A stretch of DNA of 64,000 nt from Bradyrhizobium diazoefficiens (GCF_016612535.1 NZ_JAENXS010000001.1:682001-746000), one strand, 5' to 3'; numbered from the stretch's first letter, positions 28,805-39,873 are shown. The notes: generated by a model not told the origin, from the sequence alone. Translations and numbers: made by a program.

Positions 28805-28975
28805 TCGGGCACCGAAGGAAGTGACGGCTGCGGATCAGCCTCGGTTGAGCGTCGTGTCTAGCGCCCGCTTTCAAGCGTCTGGCCGGCCCGAGCCTGCGGA
28901 GCGACGAAGATAGACGACAGCAGAATTAAGCGGCAAACGCTAATGGCGGCTTAATCAGCGATCGAGAGTTGCGCC
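28805..28975. repeat. Duplicated upstream segment, copy 2
   Basis: Counterpart of 23213-23380, including the start-proximal block and CGGCAAACGCTAATGGCGGCTTAATC. The alignment carries a 1-bp length difference close to the start codon. Beyond 28975 the two loci diverge, marking the end of the duplicated unit. The rest of this gap (28976-29168) holds only the dispersed palindrome at 29102-29150. Confidence 0.7.
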
Positions 28976-29101
28976 GGCCTGATGGTAAATTTCGATCTAA
29001 GACGCGTGACCAAATCGTCGCTCTCGGCTGCGTGCCAGTTCATCGGCCTCGACGTCGCGATGAAGCACCCCACCATTGTCCATCGCCGCGGAAACAGAAG
29101 A

Positions 29102-29150
29102 GGTGGGTTACGCCGAGCCAACTGCGCTTCGCGCAGCCGCAGGGCTAACC
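29102..29150. repeat. Dispersed GGTGGGTTACGCC-type palindromic element
   Basis: GGTGGGTTACGCC at 29102 and GGCTAACC at 29143 bracket a GCGCTTCGCGC hairpin. The same unit occurs at 48639-48715. Short intergenic palindromes of this type are common in Bradyrhizobium chromosomes. Confidence 0.5.
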
Positions 29151-29168
29151 GACTCTACGGAGCCGGTG

Positions 29169-29588
29169 CTATTTCGCGAGCTTCGCGCGGTCCTTGACCG
29201 GGATCACGAGCTTCAGTCCGGACCAGACCTCGTCGACGGCGCAGACCTTGATGTCGACGAGGCCGTTAGCAAGCGCGGTCTCGCGCACCAAGGCTTCCGT
29301 GACGTCGGTCGCAACGCCGGACGCCTTCTTCGGCCAGGAGGCCCAGATCATCCCATTGGGCGCGACCGCCTTGCGGTAGCCACGCAGTTTCGCGGCGAGG
29401 CCCTTCGCCTCGGTCGCGAAGAGATGCACGACATCGAGCGGCGCCTTGGCGGTCTTCGCGATGGTCACATCGGCAGGCAGCTCACCCACGACATCGCGAT
29501 AGTCAGTCGCAAGACCGTCCACAAAAATACAAAAGCCCGGCTTGATCCCGAGCTTTTGCACAATCGGTTTGCCGGAATAGCCGGCCAT
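29169..29588 (-). CDS. DUF3052-like protein
   Basis: 139 residues starting MAGYSGKPIVQKLGIKPGF, the DUF3052 opening, with MIWASWPKKASG in the middle and VCAVDEVWSGLKLVIPVKDR at the end. The family is small, cytoplasmic and of unknown function. It follows ftsH on the same strand with 12 bp between them and may be transcribed with it. Confidence 0.78.
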   Translation of the reverse strand: MAGYSGKPIVQKLGIKPGFCIFVDGLATDYRDVVGELPADVTIAKTAKAPLDVVHLFATEAKGLAAKLRGYRKAVAPNGMIWASWPKKASGVATDVTEALVRETALANGLVDIKVCAVDEVWSGLKLVIPVKDRAKLAK

Positions 29589-29600
29589 GCGACGCGGGCT

Positions 29601-31523
<1,923 letters not shown>

Positions 31524-31614
31524 CGATCTTCCTTCGTGGTCGCGCGGATCGCGGCCTCAACCTTGGGCAGACTAGAGAAAATCCCCAAGGAATCCTCTCG
31601 GTTAGACGCATACA

Positions 31615-31643
31615 ATTTAGGTGCCGCCCCGGTCGCTGCCAAG
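31615..31643 (-). promoter_or_regulatory. Candidate sigma-32 (RpoH) promoter of ftsH
   Basis: On the minus strand, CTTG-N18-CCTAAAT lies 92 bp upstream of the ftsH start. The alphaproteobacterial RpoH consensus is close to CTTG-N17/18-CCTATAT, so there is one mismatch in the second box. ftsH is a heat-shock gene in many bacteria. A palindrome (GATGGGA-N7-TCCCATC, 31651-31671) sits just upstream. Confidence 0.4.
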
Positions 31644-31779
31644 GGAACGAGATGGGACTATTTATCCCATCTTAAAGCGATTCCCGCGGAAATAATGGCG
31701 TCGAGGCCGGGGTTTTTCCTGCCTGGTTAAGGCGTCCTGACGGAAGGCCTGCGGAAACGGCCGGTGTCATGATCCGCCC

Positions 31780-32850
31780 TCATCCGCCTTTTGACCGCCG
31801 GGCCGGCGCAGGCGCGATGTGGATACGCCCCCCGGCCAAGCTGATCAAGGCTCCCGCCAGGGTCTGCTTCAGGATGGCACGGCCATTTGCGGGTGCACGG
31901 GAATCCGTGGCCAGATCAGTCGCGATGGCCCGATCGAGCGTGGCCAGGAGAGTCTCGACCTTGCCGAGTTCCGCCGGCCCTTCGTGCCCGAGCGCGCCGA
32001 TCGCCCGCAGCAAGAGCCGCAGCCGGACTTCTTCCGGCAAGGTGGCAAAGGCCGTGGCCACGAAGCTGCGAACGTCATGCTGCGGCGCATCGCCGCGATC
32101 CCGCAATCGAACGAAGCGCTCGGCACCGTCAGTCAGCACCTCGACCGCGGCATTGGCGCGGGCGAGCCGCGCCGACAGCCGCGCCAGCGTGCGGGCATCG
32201 CCGCCCTCGGCTGCGAGCTGCGGCAGCAGCGCCCGCAACCGGGGCCGCGTGAAGGCAGCGTCGCGGTTGGTAGGATCGTCGGCGAAGCCGACCTTCGCCC
32301 GCTTCAGGGTCGCGATGAGCTGCGACTTCGGGACGTCGAGCAACGGCCGCGCCAAGACAATGTCGTCGCGCGTCGTGAGGCGCGCCATCGCCGCCAGCCC
32401 GGCAATGCCGCTGCCGCGCAGCAGCCGCATCAGCAGCGTCTCGGCCTGGTCGTCACGGGTATGGGCGGTCAGCACGTGGCTCGCGCCGGCCTTGCGCGCG
32501 GCCTGGGCAAGCAGGCGGTAGCGGGCCTCGCGCGCCGCGGCGGGTAATCCTGTCTTCGGCTTTGCATCACGCCAGCGCAGGGTCCGGTGCACCAGGCCAA
32601 GCTCGGCCGCGAGCCGCTTGACCTCGCGCGCCTCGCGCGCCGCCTCCGGCCGCAGGCCGTGATCGACGGTGACGACCGTGAGCTCCGGACCGCGGGCAAG
32701 GCTGCGCCGCCAGCGCGCCGCGAGCCACATCAGCGCGACCGAGTCGGGCCCGCCGGAGACCGCGAGCACCAGCGCGGGCGCGCTTTTCAGCTCGGCGAAG
32801 AGCTGCTTCGCCGCGCGCGCCGAGATCGGAGAATTGTCGTCGTCTGACAT
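31780..32850 (-). CDS. tilS: tRNA(Ile)-lysidine synthetase
   Basis: 356 residues. The ATP-pyrophosphatase P-loop SGGPDSVAL is near residue 36. The segments VTVDHGLRPEAAREA and HVLTAHTRDDQAETLLMRLLRGSG are typical of TilS. It changes the wobble cytidine of tRNA-Ile(CAU) to lysidine, an essential step for reading AUA. I chose the ATG at 32850 (MSDDDN). It lies between cpoB and ftsH on the same strand, the usual alphaproteobacterial position. Confidence 0.95.
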   Translation of the reverse strand: MSDDDNSPISARAAKQLFAELKSAPALVLAVSGGPDSVALMWLAARWRRSLARGPELTVVTVDHGLRPEAAREAREVKRLAAELGLVHRTLRWRDAKPKTGLPAAAREARYRLLAQAARKAGASHVLTAHTRDDQAETLLMRLLRGSGIAGLAAMARLTTRDDIVLARPLLDVPKSQLIATLKRAKVGFADDPTNRDAAFTRPRLRALLPQLAAEGGDARTLARLSARLARANAAVEVLTDGAERFVRLRDRGDAPQHDVRSFVATAFATLPEEVRLRLLLRAIGALGHEGPAELGKVETLLATLDRAIATDLATDSRAPANGRAILKQTLAGALISLAGGRIHIAPAPARRSKGG

Positions 32851-32952
32851 GACGCGGCCCAGCAATGGCAGGCGGATGGCGGGCGCAACTCTAGCGCAGC
32901 GCCCTCTGCCTTGTCAGCGAGCGCCGCCGCACGCCAAGCGCGATTTTAGTTG

Positions 32953-33022
32953 GGGCATGATCCTTTCGGAAAACCGCTGCACACTTTGCGCTAACGCGGC
33001 CCTTCGGGTCCGGATCATGCCC
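32953..33022. repeat. Intergenic inverted repeat after cpoB
   Basis: GGGCATGATCC at 32953-32963 pairs with GGATCATGCCC at 33012-33022; inside are CGGAAAACCGC and GCGGCCC. The right arm runs into the cpoB stop codon. This looks like a member of a repeat family known from Bradyrhizobium and Rhodopseudomonas intergenic DNA, and it may also act as a transcription terminator. Confidence 0.5.
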
Positions 33023-34062
33023 TAGCACTTCACCCGCTTCTGCTCGCGGTCGACCGCGGCTTTGACGCCGGCCGACGCACGCGGATATTTGCGGCCGACC
33101 TCGCCGAAGGCGGCGCAGGCGGCCTCCTTCTCCTTCAGCGCGGCGAGCGACTGGCCGAGCCGCAACAGCGCATCCGGCGCCTTGGCCGATTTGTCGTACT
33201 TTGTCGTGACGGCGAGGAAGGCCTCCGCGGAGTCGCGATATTGCTGGCGCTGGAAATAGCTCTCGCCGAGCCAATATTGCGCATCGCCGAGCAAGGGGTC
33301 GCTCGGATATTTCTGCGCAAAGTTCTTCATGGTCTGCTCGGCGAGCGCATAGTCCTTGCGCTGCATGTAGCCGATGCCGAGGTCGAACTCGTCGCGCGGC
33401 CTGGCCGAGGGCGGCAGGGTCGTAAGACCCGTCCCGCCGGCTTGCGGCGGATAGCCGGGCTGGGCCGGAGCTGCGGCCTGCGGATAGCGACCGCCATTGT
33501 TGCTGAGATCGAGCGGCTCGCCGGGGCTGCGGCCACCGGGCGCGCCACCCTGACCCCCTGCCGACATCGGCTGCTGGCCGCCACCGAGCGCACGCGGCGC
33601 GCCGGGCGCACTTGGATTCTGGCTCGGATCGAAGGCATCGCCGCGGCGGCGCGTGCCGGGGGCGCCGGGGCCCGGCTGTTCCTGAACGATCGGCGCGGGA
33701 GCCGCGATCTGCGGCTGCTCGTAATTCGGTTGCGTGGCCTGTTGCTGCGGCGGCGGCTGGCGATAGCCGGGAGCGACCTGCGCGGGCGGCATGGCGGCGA
33801 CATTGGGCTGGGCCGGCTGTCCGGGCGTCGCGCTTTGCGCGCCGCCGTCGAGCGCCCGCAGCCGCTCTTCGAGCTGGCGGTTGCGATATTGCAGCTCTTC
33901 GTTCTGGCCGGTGAGCTGGCGCAGCTGGTTTTCCAGCCGCTCGATCCGCATCTCGGGGTCGCCGTCGTCCGATTGGGCGAAGGCGGGCGCGCACAACGCG
34001 CGCAAAGAGAGCAGCGCGGCGAACGCCACGGTGCCGTTAATTGCCTTGAATCTGGATGACAT
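33022..34062 (-). CDS. cpoB: Tol-Pal system protein CpoB (YbgF)
   Basis: 346 residues. A signal peptide ends near residue 29 (APAFAQ). A short coiled coil (about 35-72; RIERLENQLRQLTGQNEEL) is followed by a Gln/Pro/Gly-rich linker. C-terminal TPR repeats (about 225-346) include FDLGIGYMQRKDYALAEQT and DAQYWLGESYFQRQQY. In E. coli CpoB links outer-membrane constriction by Tol-Pal to PBP1B-driven wall synthesis. I chose the ATG at 34062 because the signal peptide begins there. It follows pal. Confidence 0.93.
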   Translation of the reverse strand: MSSRFKAINGTVAFAALLSLRALCAPAFAQSDDGDPEMRIERLENQLRQLTGQNEELQYRNRQLEERLRALDGGAQSATPGQPAQPNVAAMPPAQVAPGYRQPPPQQQATQPNYEQPQIAAPAPIVQEQPGPGAPGTRRRGDAFDPSQNPSAPGAPRALGGGQQPMSAGGQGGAPGGRSPGEPLDLSNNGGRYPQAAAPAQPGYPPQAGGTGLTTLPPSARPRDEFDLGIGYMQRKDYALAEQTMKNFAQKYPSDPLLGDAQYWLGESYFQRQQYRDSAEAFLAVTTKYDKSAKAPDALLRLGQSLAALKEKEAACAAFGEVGRKYPRASAGVKAAVDREQKRVKC

Positions 34063-34184
34063 CTTGCCCTGACGACGAAAACAAAATCTGCAACGGAACA
34101 TGCGACGCGCCACACTTTGAAAGGCAGTACGCCAAAAATGTGGCTGGCACCACGGGGTTTCGGTCACAGATCGCTGAAACGAAA

Positions 34185-34206
34185 CCGGCGCCCGAGAGGG
34201 CGCCGG
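34185..34206 (-). terminator. Hairpin terminator between pal and cpoB
   Basis: Perfect 9-bp GC stem CCGGCGCCC-GAGA-GGGCGCCGG, 40 bp after the pal stop, followed on the minus strand by GTTTCGTTTC. It may attenuate rather than end transcription, since cpoB follows. Confidence 0.6.
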
Positions 34207-34246
34207 CATCATCGGTTTCTGAAGATGAACAGCGGCTGACTGAAGG

Positions 34247-34735
34247 TCAGGAGCTCGCGTTCAGCACGGTCACAGCGCGACGGTTCTGCGACCAGCAGGA
34301 GATGTCGTTGCAGACGGCGACGGGGCGCTCCTTGCCGTAGGAGATCGTGCGCATGCGGTTCGCATCGATGCCGCGCGAGGCGAGGAACGCGCGCACCGAC
34401 TGGGCGCGGCGGGCGCCGAGGGCGATGTTGTATTCGCGGGTGCCGCGCTCGTCGGCGTGACCCTCGATGGTGAAGGAGTAGCGCGGATAGGTCTGCAGCC
34501 ACTGCGCCTGCTTCTCCAGCGTCACGATCGCCTGCGGGGTCAGATCGGTCTGATCGCTCTCGAAGAATACGCGGTCGCCCACGTTCACGACGAAGTCCTG
34601 CTGGCTGCCCGGCGTCGCCGCGCTCGCATTGGCGTCCATACCCAAGTTCTTGTTGGCGCAGGCGCCCATCGACAGGGCGATGGCAAGCACCGCGGCCAGC
34701 TTCAATCCCTGGAGGATACGCATAGGATATTTCAT
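34247..34735 (-). CDS. pal: Peptidoglycan-associated lipoprotein Pal
   Basis: 162 residues. Lipoprotein signal with the modified cysteine in LSMGACANKN near residue 26. The OmpA-like peptidoglycan-binding domain (about 50-160) has FFESDQTDL, TIEGHADERGTREYN and YGKERPVAVC. It anchors the outer membrane to the wall and works with TolB. The ATG at 34735 follows GGAGGCTCC. It is separated from tolB by two genes that are not part of the canonical Tol-Pal system. Confidence 0.95.
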   Translation of the reverse strand: MKYPMRILQGLKLAAVLAIALSMGACANKNLGMDANASAATPGSQQDFVVNVGDRVFFESDQTDLTPQAIVTLEKQAQWLQTYPRYSFTIEGHADERGTREYNIALGARRAQSVRAFLASRGIDANRMRTISYGKERPVAVCNDISCWSQNRRAVTVLNASS

Positions 34736-34998
34736 TCCGGAGCCTCCACGCTCACGTTCGTCCACTGCTGTCCGGTCTACAGGGGGTTGGTTAAGCGAAC
34801 GTTCCGTCAACCTTGACGGAACCTTGCCTCAGCCGATCAAAAGCCCCCAACCAGCGAAAAGCACCCGTCATGGTTAATGGGTTGTAAATGTGGCGCAAGG
34901 GTGAAGGCAAGCCGCGTTAACCGGCGAAACGCCGGTTTTGCGGGACGGTGTGCTTTTGCGGGACCGCAAGGCGGCGACGGGGGGGGAACCGGCGCCGA

Positions 34999-35745
34999 TC
35001 AGGCCAAGGGCGCGGCTGACGGACTGAGCGGCGCTGAAACGAGCACCTGCCGGAGCACGGCCGGTCGTTGATCAACGCGTTCGAACAGCATCCGCCGTTC
35101 AAACGCGTTCGAACGCATGATGGGAAAGCGTGTCAGCACCTTTTCCCGCAGGTTCCGGAAATCCGACGCCATCAACGACGTCTTCATCGTATGCCAGCCG
35201 GGGAACGCGCGCGGCTCGGCCACGGGCTCATGCAAAAAGACACGACGATAAAACGGCTGGTGATCGGGACGCACCATCGCGAGGCCGGTATCGGCATTGA
35301 AATACTCGCAAGCCAGATAGGCCAGCCGCAGCGTAAGGTAAGGGAGTTCTGGAAGTCGCTTGGCTTTGTCGGGATCGGCAGCAAGCCGCGCCGGATCGAC
35401 GAAAACCTCGCCTTGATCCAGCCGCCTGTGGAGAACATCGCCGTACAATTCGGTCGAATAGGATAAGCGGCATTCCTGCGTCAGGACATGAATGCGGACG
35501 GAGCTGCACAGCTCTCCGTCGACGTAAACCCCGAATATCCAGACATTGGGCGCGTCGTCATAGACATCACGGACCTGACAAGTCTCAGATGGTAAAATCA
35601 AACCACCATTCAGATATGCCTTGTAGCGAAGATGAAAGATCGAATCTCTGTCTTCGGGACTCTCGATCAGGCGGTAGTCGATACGATCGAACAGCGCTGC
35701 CCCGCGTACTGGCGAGGGCCTGCGTAGCTCGCCTTGAGACGACAT
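34999..35745 (-). CDS. FeeM-like N-acyl amino acid synthase domain protein (GNAT fold)
   Basis: 248 residues. The core (YRLIESPEDRDSIFHLRYKAYL, then VYVDGELCSSVRIHVL, GEVFVDPARLA and PYLTLRLAYLACEYFNAD) matches the autoinducer-synthase/FeeM branch of acyltransferases, which move acyl groups from acyl carrier protein to an amino acid. Substrate unknown. I chose the ATG at 35745, preceded by TTTTGGAG, over a TTG 21 bases upstream. It follows a GGDEF-EAL gene and precedes pal on the same strand. Confidence 0.72.
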   Translation of the reverse strand: MSSQGELRRPSPVRGAALFDRIDYRLIESPEDRDSIFHLRYKAYLNGGLILPSETCQVRDVYDDAPNVWIFGVYVDGELCSSVRIHVLTQECRLSYSTELYGDVLHRRLDQGEVFVDPARLAADPDKAKRLPELPYLTLRLAYLACEYFNADTGLAMVRPDHQPFYRRVFLHEPVAEPRAFPGWHTMKTSLMASDFRNLREKVLTRFPIMRSNAFERRMLFERVDQRPAVLRQVLVSAPLSPSAAPLA

Positions 35746-35907
35746 CCGATACTCCAAAACTTCCAAACAACTTCCGCGAGTACTGAAAGATTAAAGGTTC
35801 CTTAACGCAATTGCAAAGCCTTAGAACGGTTAGGGTTAACCTTTGGAGGCCGGAAAACCACGGATACGGCCCGCAATATCGAGACAGGATTGGGCGTCGC
35901 GTGAAGC

Positions 35908-38235
35908 TTAGGCGAGTGATCGCGAGGAGACTAGGATCAACTGCTCCTGCAAGCGATTGCCATGCGAAGCACTGAGCAATTGACGGACCCGCGCGGCGGG
36001 GACGGGACGGCTGAACAGGTAGCCCTGTCCTTCCGTGACGGTGCCATCGGCGCTGATCAAGTCGAGTTGCTCGCTGGTCTCGATGCCCTCGACCACGACG
36101 GCCATGCCGAGGTCGGCCGACAGCCGCGCCACGCCGCGAAGCAGCGTCAGCGGGCGGTCGGTGTCGATGCCCTCGAGGAAGGAGCGGTCGATCTTGACCT
36201 TCTGCATCGGGAAGTTGTGCAGATAGCTGAGGCTCGAATAGCCGGTGCCGAAATCGTCCAGTGAAATGCGCACGCCGAGCGCATGCAGCTGGGACAGGAT
36301 GTCGTGGGTGAGCTGGGTGTTGCGCAGCAGCGAAGATTCGGTGATCTCGATCTCGAGGCGGTGCGCCGGCAGGCCCGACACTTCGAGCGCGTAGCGGATC
36401 TCGCTCAGCACGTCGCGCTGGTGGAATTGCTGCGGCGAGAAGTTGACCGCGACGCTGACGCCCTCCGGCCACTTCATGCATTCCATGCAGGCGCGGCGCA
36501 GGATCCAGCGGCCGAGATCGACGATCAGACCCATGTCCTCGGCGACGGGGATGATGTCGACCGGCGAGACCGTGCCGCGCACCGGATGATTCCAGCGCAG
36601 CAGCGCTTCGCAGGTGGAGATCCTGCCGGACTTCAGATTGACCAGCGGCTGGTAGAACAGCTCGAACTCCTCGTTGGCGAGAGCCTTGCGCAGGTCGAGT
36701 TCGAGGATGCGGCGGGCTTCGACGATCGCCGCCATCTCGTCGCGGAAGAAGCAGAAGGTGCCACGGCCGTCGGCCTTGGCGCGGTAGAGCGCCATGTCGG
36801 CGTTCTTGAGCAGCGTGTCGGCGCTGGCGCCCTCCGGCGGGGTCAGCGCGATGCCGACGCTGGCACCGATCTCGACCAGATGATTGTCGATCCGATAGCG
36901 CTCGCTCAGGCGCTCGACGACGCGGCGGGCAAGGCTCGCGGCGTCCTCGGCCGCGCTGATGTTCTGCTGGAACACGACGAACTCGTCGCCGCCGAAGCGG
37001 GCGACGAAATCGTCCGGCCGCAGCATCTCGCGCAGGCGGTTGGCGACCGCGCAGAGGAGCTGATCGCCGCAGGGATGGCCGAGCGTGTCGTTGACCTGCT
37101 TGAACTGGTCGAGGTCGATGAACAGCAGCGCGGAGAGGCGCTCAGCGTGATGCGAGGCGGCCAGCAGAGATTCGATCTCGTTGCGGAAATGGACGCGGTT
37201 GGGCAGCGCCGTCAATTCGTCGTAACGGGCAAGATGGGTGATCTTGGCCTCGGCATTGCACCGCTCGGTCACGTCCTCGAGCAGCACCACCGCGCCTCCG
37301 TCGGCCATCGGCTGGACCGTCCAGGACAATGACCGGTTTCTCTCCGCGTCGGGATCGACGGTCACGATCTCCTTCGCCTGCGAATTCTCGATATCGGCGA
37401 TGATCATCTCGCCGCTGGTAGCCGATATCGAGCCGGAGCTGACACACGCGGCCACGATATCGCGCGCGGTGGAGCCGCTCCGAACGAGATCGTTGGGAAG
37501 GTCCATCATCTCGCTGAAACGGTGATTCATCACCGCGAGCTGCCTGTCGACGCGGAACATGCACAGACCGTGCGGCATGTTGTTCAGGGCGGTATCGAAC
37601 TGGCCGGCGAGCGCCGCCTCGCGTTCACGAGCCACGACCGCCCGCATGAAGATTCTGTGCAGATTGGCCGAGAGCTGCATGATCGCCAGCAGGAACGCCG
37701 CGCTCACGAAGGCCATCGCGATGTAGTAGGGCGTGCCGCGGATTGCGAGGGCAATCACGATGGGACCGAATTGCAGCAGGGCCTGCTGGTGGAATATCCA
37801 GGGACGTCCGTACGCCCTGCCCGCGCCTCCCGCCACGATCCCGGTGGTGACGGACAGCGCAATGAGGTGAACGACGGCATCGTCGCTGCTCAATAAGGCG
37901 GTCGAGCACCATGTGGCGATCGCGGCAGCCTGAATGAGCGCTCCAGCACGATAGCGCTTCTGCCACTTGCCGGCCTCTTCGGCTGTGAGGTCTGGCTTGT
38001 GGGAGCCGAAGCGCTGGAGGTAGAACACCCGGATCGCGCCCGCAACGACAAGAAACAGGACGCACCCCCACAGCAGGCTTTGTCCGGTCTTCAGCGCGGT
38101 CAGGCCCGCTGCAAAGGAGACGAAGACGACGCCCGCAAGCAGCGGGCCGGACGCTTCGAACAGCGAATCGATCAGCGCTGCCGAAAGCTTCGTCGGCTTT
38201 TGATCTATCCCGCCGGTCTGGTCTGCGAATTGCAT
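35908..38235 (-). CDS. Membrane GGDEF-EAL cyclic-di-GMP protein
   Basis: 775 residues. About five or six membrane helices in residues 25-195, a PAS-like sensor (about 200-325; ALNNMPHGLCMFRVDRQLA), a GGDEF domain with intact FGGDEF near 415 and the inhibitory site RPDD five residues before it, then an EAL domain with CEALLRW near 543 and DDFGTGYSSLSYL. Both active sites look intact, so synthesis, breakdown or both of c-di-GMP are possible. It sits between tolB and the FeeM-like gene. Confidence 0.93.
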   Translation of the reverse strand: MQFADQTGGIDQKPTKLSAALIDSLFEASGPLLAGVVFVSFAAGLTALKTGQSLLWGCVLFLVVAGAIRVFYLQRFGSHKPDLTAEEAGKWQKRYRAGALIQAAAIATWCSTALLSSDDAVVHLIALSVTTGIVAGGAGRAYGRPWIFHQQALLQFGPIVIALAIRGTPYYIAMAFVSAAFLLAIMQLSANLHRIFMRAVVAREREAALAGQFDTALNNMPHGLCMFRVDRQLAVMNHRFSEMMDLPNDLVRSGSTARDIVAACVSSGSISATSGEMIIADIENSQAKEIVTVDPDAERNRSLSWTVQPMADGGAVVLLEDVTERCNAEAKITHLARYDELTALPNRVHFRNEIESLLAASHHAERLSALLFIDLDQFKQVNDTLGHPCGDQLLCAVANRLREMLRPDDFVARFGGDEFVVFQQNISAAEDAASLARRVVERLSERYRIDNHLVEIGASVGIALTPPEGASADTLLKNADMALYRAKADGRGTFCFFRDEMAAIVEARRILELDLRKALANEEFELFYQPLVNLKSGRISTCEALLRWNHPVRGTVSPVDIIPVAEDMGLIVDLGRWILRRACMECMKWPEGVSVAVNFSPQQFHQRDVLSEIRYALEVSGLPAHRLEIEITESSLLRNTQLTHDILSQLHALGVRISLDDFGTGYSSLSYLHNFPMQKVKIDRSFLEGIDTDRPLTLLRGVARLSADLGMAVVVEGIETSEQLDLISADGTVTEGQGYLFSRPVPAARVRQLLSASHGNRLQEQLILVSSRSLA

Positions 38236-38458
38236 TTTGGTTTGTACGCGCGTCCTGTTTGGAGCGTACTTTTACCCAGACCAGATGAAGCCTTTCTGAG
38301 GGAACATCGTTAAAGTCGAGTTGTTTTTCGGCAATAGCGAACCTATTTCTGCTGAAATATCAAGCAACTAGGCAAGCCTTGCCGGGCACAAGGTGAAGGA
38401 AAGCTTGCCGCGCGCGCCGAAACCCGAAAAATCCGCACTTTTTCTTTTCGAAAAGATC

Positions 38459-38475
38459 GCGCGTCGCTAACGCGC
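38459..38475 (-). terminator. Hairpin terminator after tolB
   Basis: GCGCGT-CGCTA-ACGCGC, a 6-bp stem 8 bp past the tolB stop, followed on the minus strand by TCTTTTCGAAAAGAAAAA. It suggests tolQRAB ends here and the GGDEF-EAL gene has its own promoter. Confidence 0.55.
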
Positions 38476-38482
38476 AATCGAT

Positions 38483-39850
38483 CTATTGGCCCGCGGTCGC
38501 GGACAGCAGCGGCGACCACGCTGGGTCGGAGGCGAAACCCGGCGTCGGCACTTTCAGCTCGTTGCGGCCGGAGATGTCGACGGAGAACAGCGACGGTCCG
38601 CTATTGCCGCCGGGATCGCGGAAGAACATCAGCACGCGCCCGTTCGGCGAGAAGGTCGGGCCTTCGTTGTGAAAGCCGGACGTGAGGAGCCGCTCGCCGG
38701 TGCCATCAGGCTTCATCACGCCGATCGAGAACTGCCCGCCGCCTTGCCTGGTGAAGGCGATGTAATCGCCACGCGGCGACCATACCGGCGTTGAATAGGT
38801 GGCGTTGTTGTCGTCCTTGGAGAAGGAGATGCGCTGCGCCGCTCCGCCGCCCGCCGCCATCACATAGATCTGCGACCTGCCGCCGCGATCGGATTCGAAG
38901 CAGATGCGGGTGCCGTCCGGTGAGTAGGACGGAGACGTGTCGATCGCCGGCGTGTCGGTGAGGCGCGTGGTCGAGCGCGAGCGCAGGTCCATCGCGAACA
39001 GGTTGGAATTGCCGCCCTGCTGCAGGCTCATGATGACACGCTGGCCATCCGGCGAGAACCTTGGGGCAAAGGTCATGCCGGGGAAGTTGCCGACGATCTC
39101 TCGCTGGCCGGTCTCGATGTTGAAGAGATAGACCTTCGGATCGCCCTGCCCGAACTCCATATAGGTGATCTCTTGCGAGTTCGGCGAGAAGCGCGGCGTC
39201 AGCACGAGGTCGGCGCCGCGGGTCAGATAGCGCACATTGGCGCCGTCCTGATCCATCATCGCGAGCCGCTTGACGCGGCGCTCCTTCGGCCCGGACTCGT
39301 CGACGAACACGACGCGGCTGTCGAAATAACCCTTTTCGCCGGTCATTTGCTCGTAGATCTGGTCGGAGATGATGTGGGCGATCCGGCGCCAATATTCCGG
39401 CGAGGTGAAATATTGCTGGCCGGCGAGCTGCTGGCCAGTCACCACGTCCCACAGACGGAATTCGGCCTTGAGCCGGCCGTCCGGCTGCCGCGTCATGCGG
39501 CCGGTGACGAGGGCCTGTGCGTTGAGGGTCTTCCAGTTCTGGAATTGCGGCGCGACGTCGATGTTGTTGATGCGCTCGATGAAGGCGGCCTGGTCGATCG
39601 GGGCAAACAGGCCCGAGCGTTTCAGATTGTTGGTGATGACCTGCGTGACGCCGTTGCCGACATCGCCGTCGGCGGGCGAACCCGGCACGAAGTTGGTGAT
39701 CGCGATCGGAATCGGCCGAAACTCCGTGGGATCGATACGGAGCCGCCCCTGCGGCTGCTGGGCGAAGGCCTGTCCGCCCCCGAGCAGCGCGAGCGTCGAT
39801 CCGGTCAGGGTCATGAAGCGGCGGCGGTTCATCGATCGAACGTCATTCAT
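38483..39850 (-). CDS. tolB: Tol-Pal system translocation protein TolB
   Basis: 455 residues. The N-terminal signal contains RRRFMTLTG followed by a hydrophobic run ending GGGQAFAQ, which resembles a twin-arginine signal. A TolB N-terminal domain follows ([13 protein letters not shown]), then a six-bladed beta-propeller of WD40-like repeats ([45 protein letters not shown]). Periplasmic partner of Pal and TolA. Starts at 39850 or 39832 are both possible. Confidence 0.95.
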   Translation of the reverse strand: MNDVRSMNRRRFMTLTGSTLALLGGGQAFAQQPQGRLRIDPTEFRPIPIAITNFVPGSPADGDVGNGVTQVITNNLKRSGLFAPIDQAAFIERINNIDVAPQFQNWKTLNAQALVTGRMTRQPDGRLKAEFRLWDVVTGQQLAGQQYFTSPEYWRRIAHIISDQIYEQMTGEKGYFDSRVVFVDESGPKERRVKRLAMMDQDGANVRYLTRGADLVLTPRFSPNSQEITYMEFGQGDPKVYLFNIETGQREIVGNFPGMTFAPRFSPDGQRVIMSLQQGGNSNLFAMDLRSRSTTRLTDTPAIDTSPSYSPDGTRICFESDRGGRSQIYVMAAGGGAAQRISFSKDDNNATYSTPVWSPRGDYIAFTRQGGGQFSIGVMKPDGTGERLLTSGFHNEGPTFSPNGRVLMFFRDPGGNSGPSLFSVDISGRNELKVPTPGFASDPAWSPLLSATAGQ

Positions 39851-39873
39851 CGCAAAATTCTTTTGTTCGGATG

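Noticed and set aside
35585..36481. Minus-strand frame of 298 codons overlapping the end of the GGDEF-EAL gene and the FeeM-like gene start
   Set aside because: Overlaps two well-supported genes in a different frame and contains no recognisable domain.
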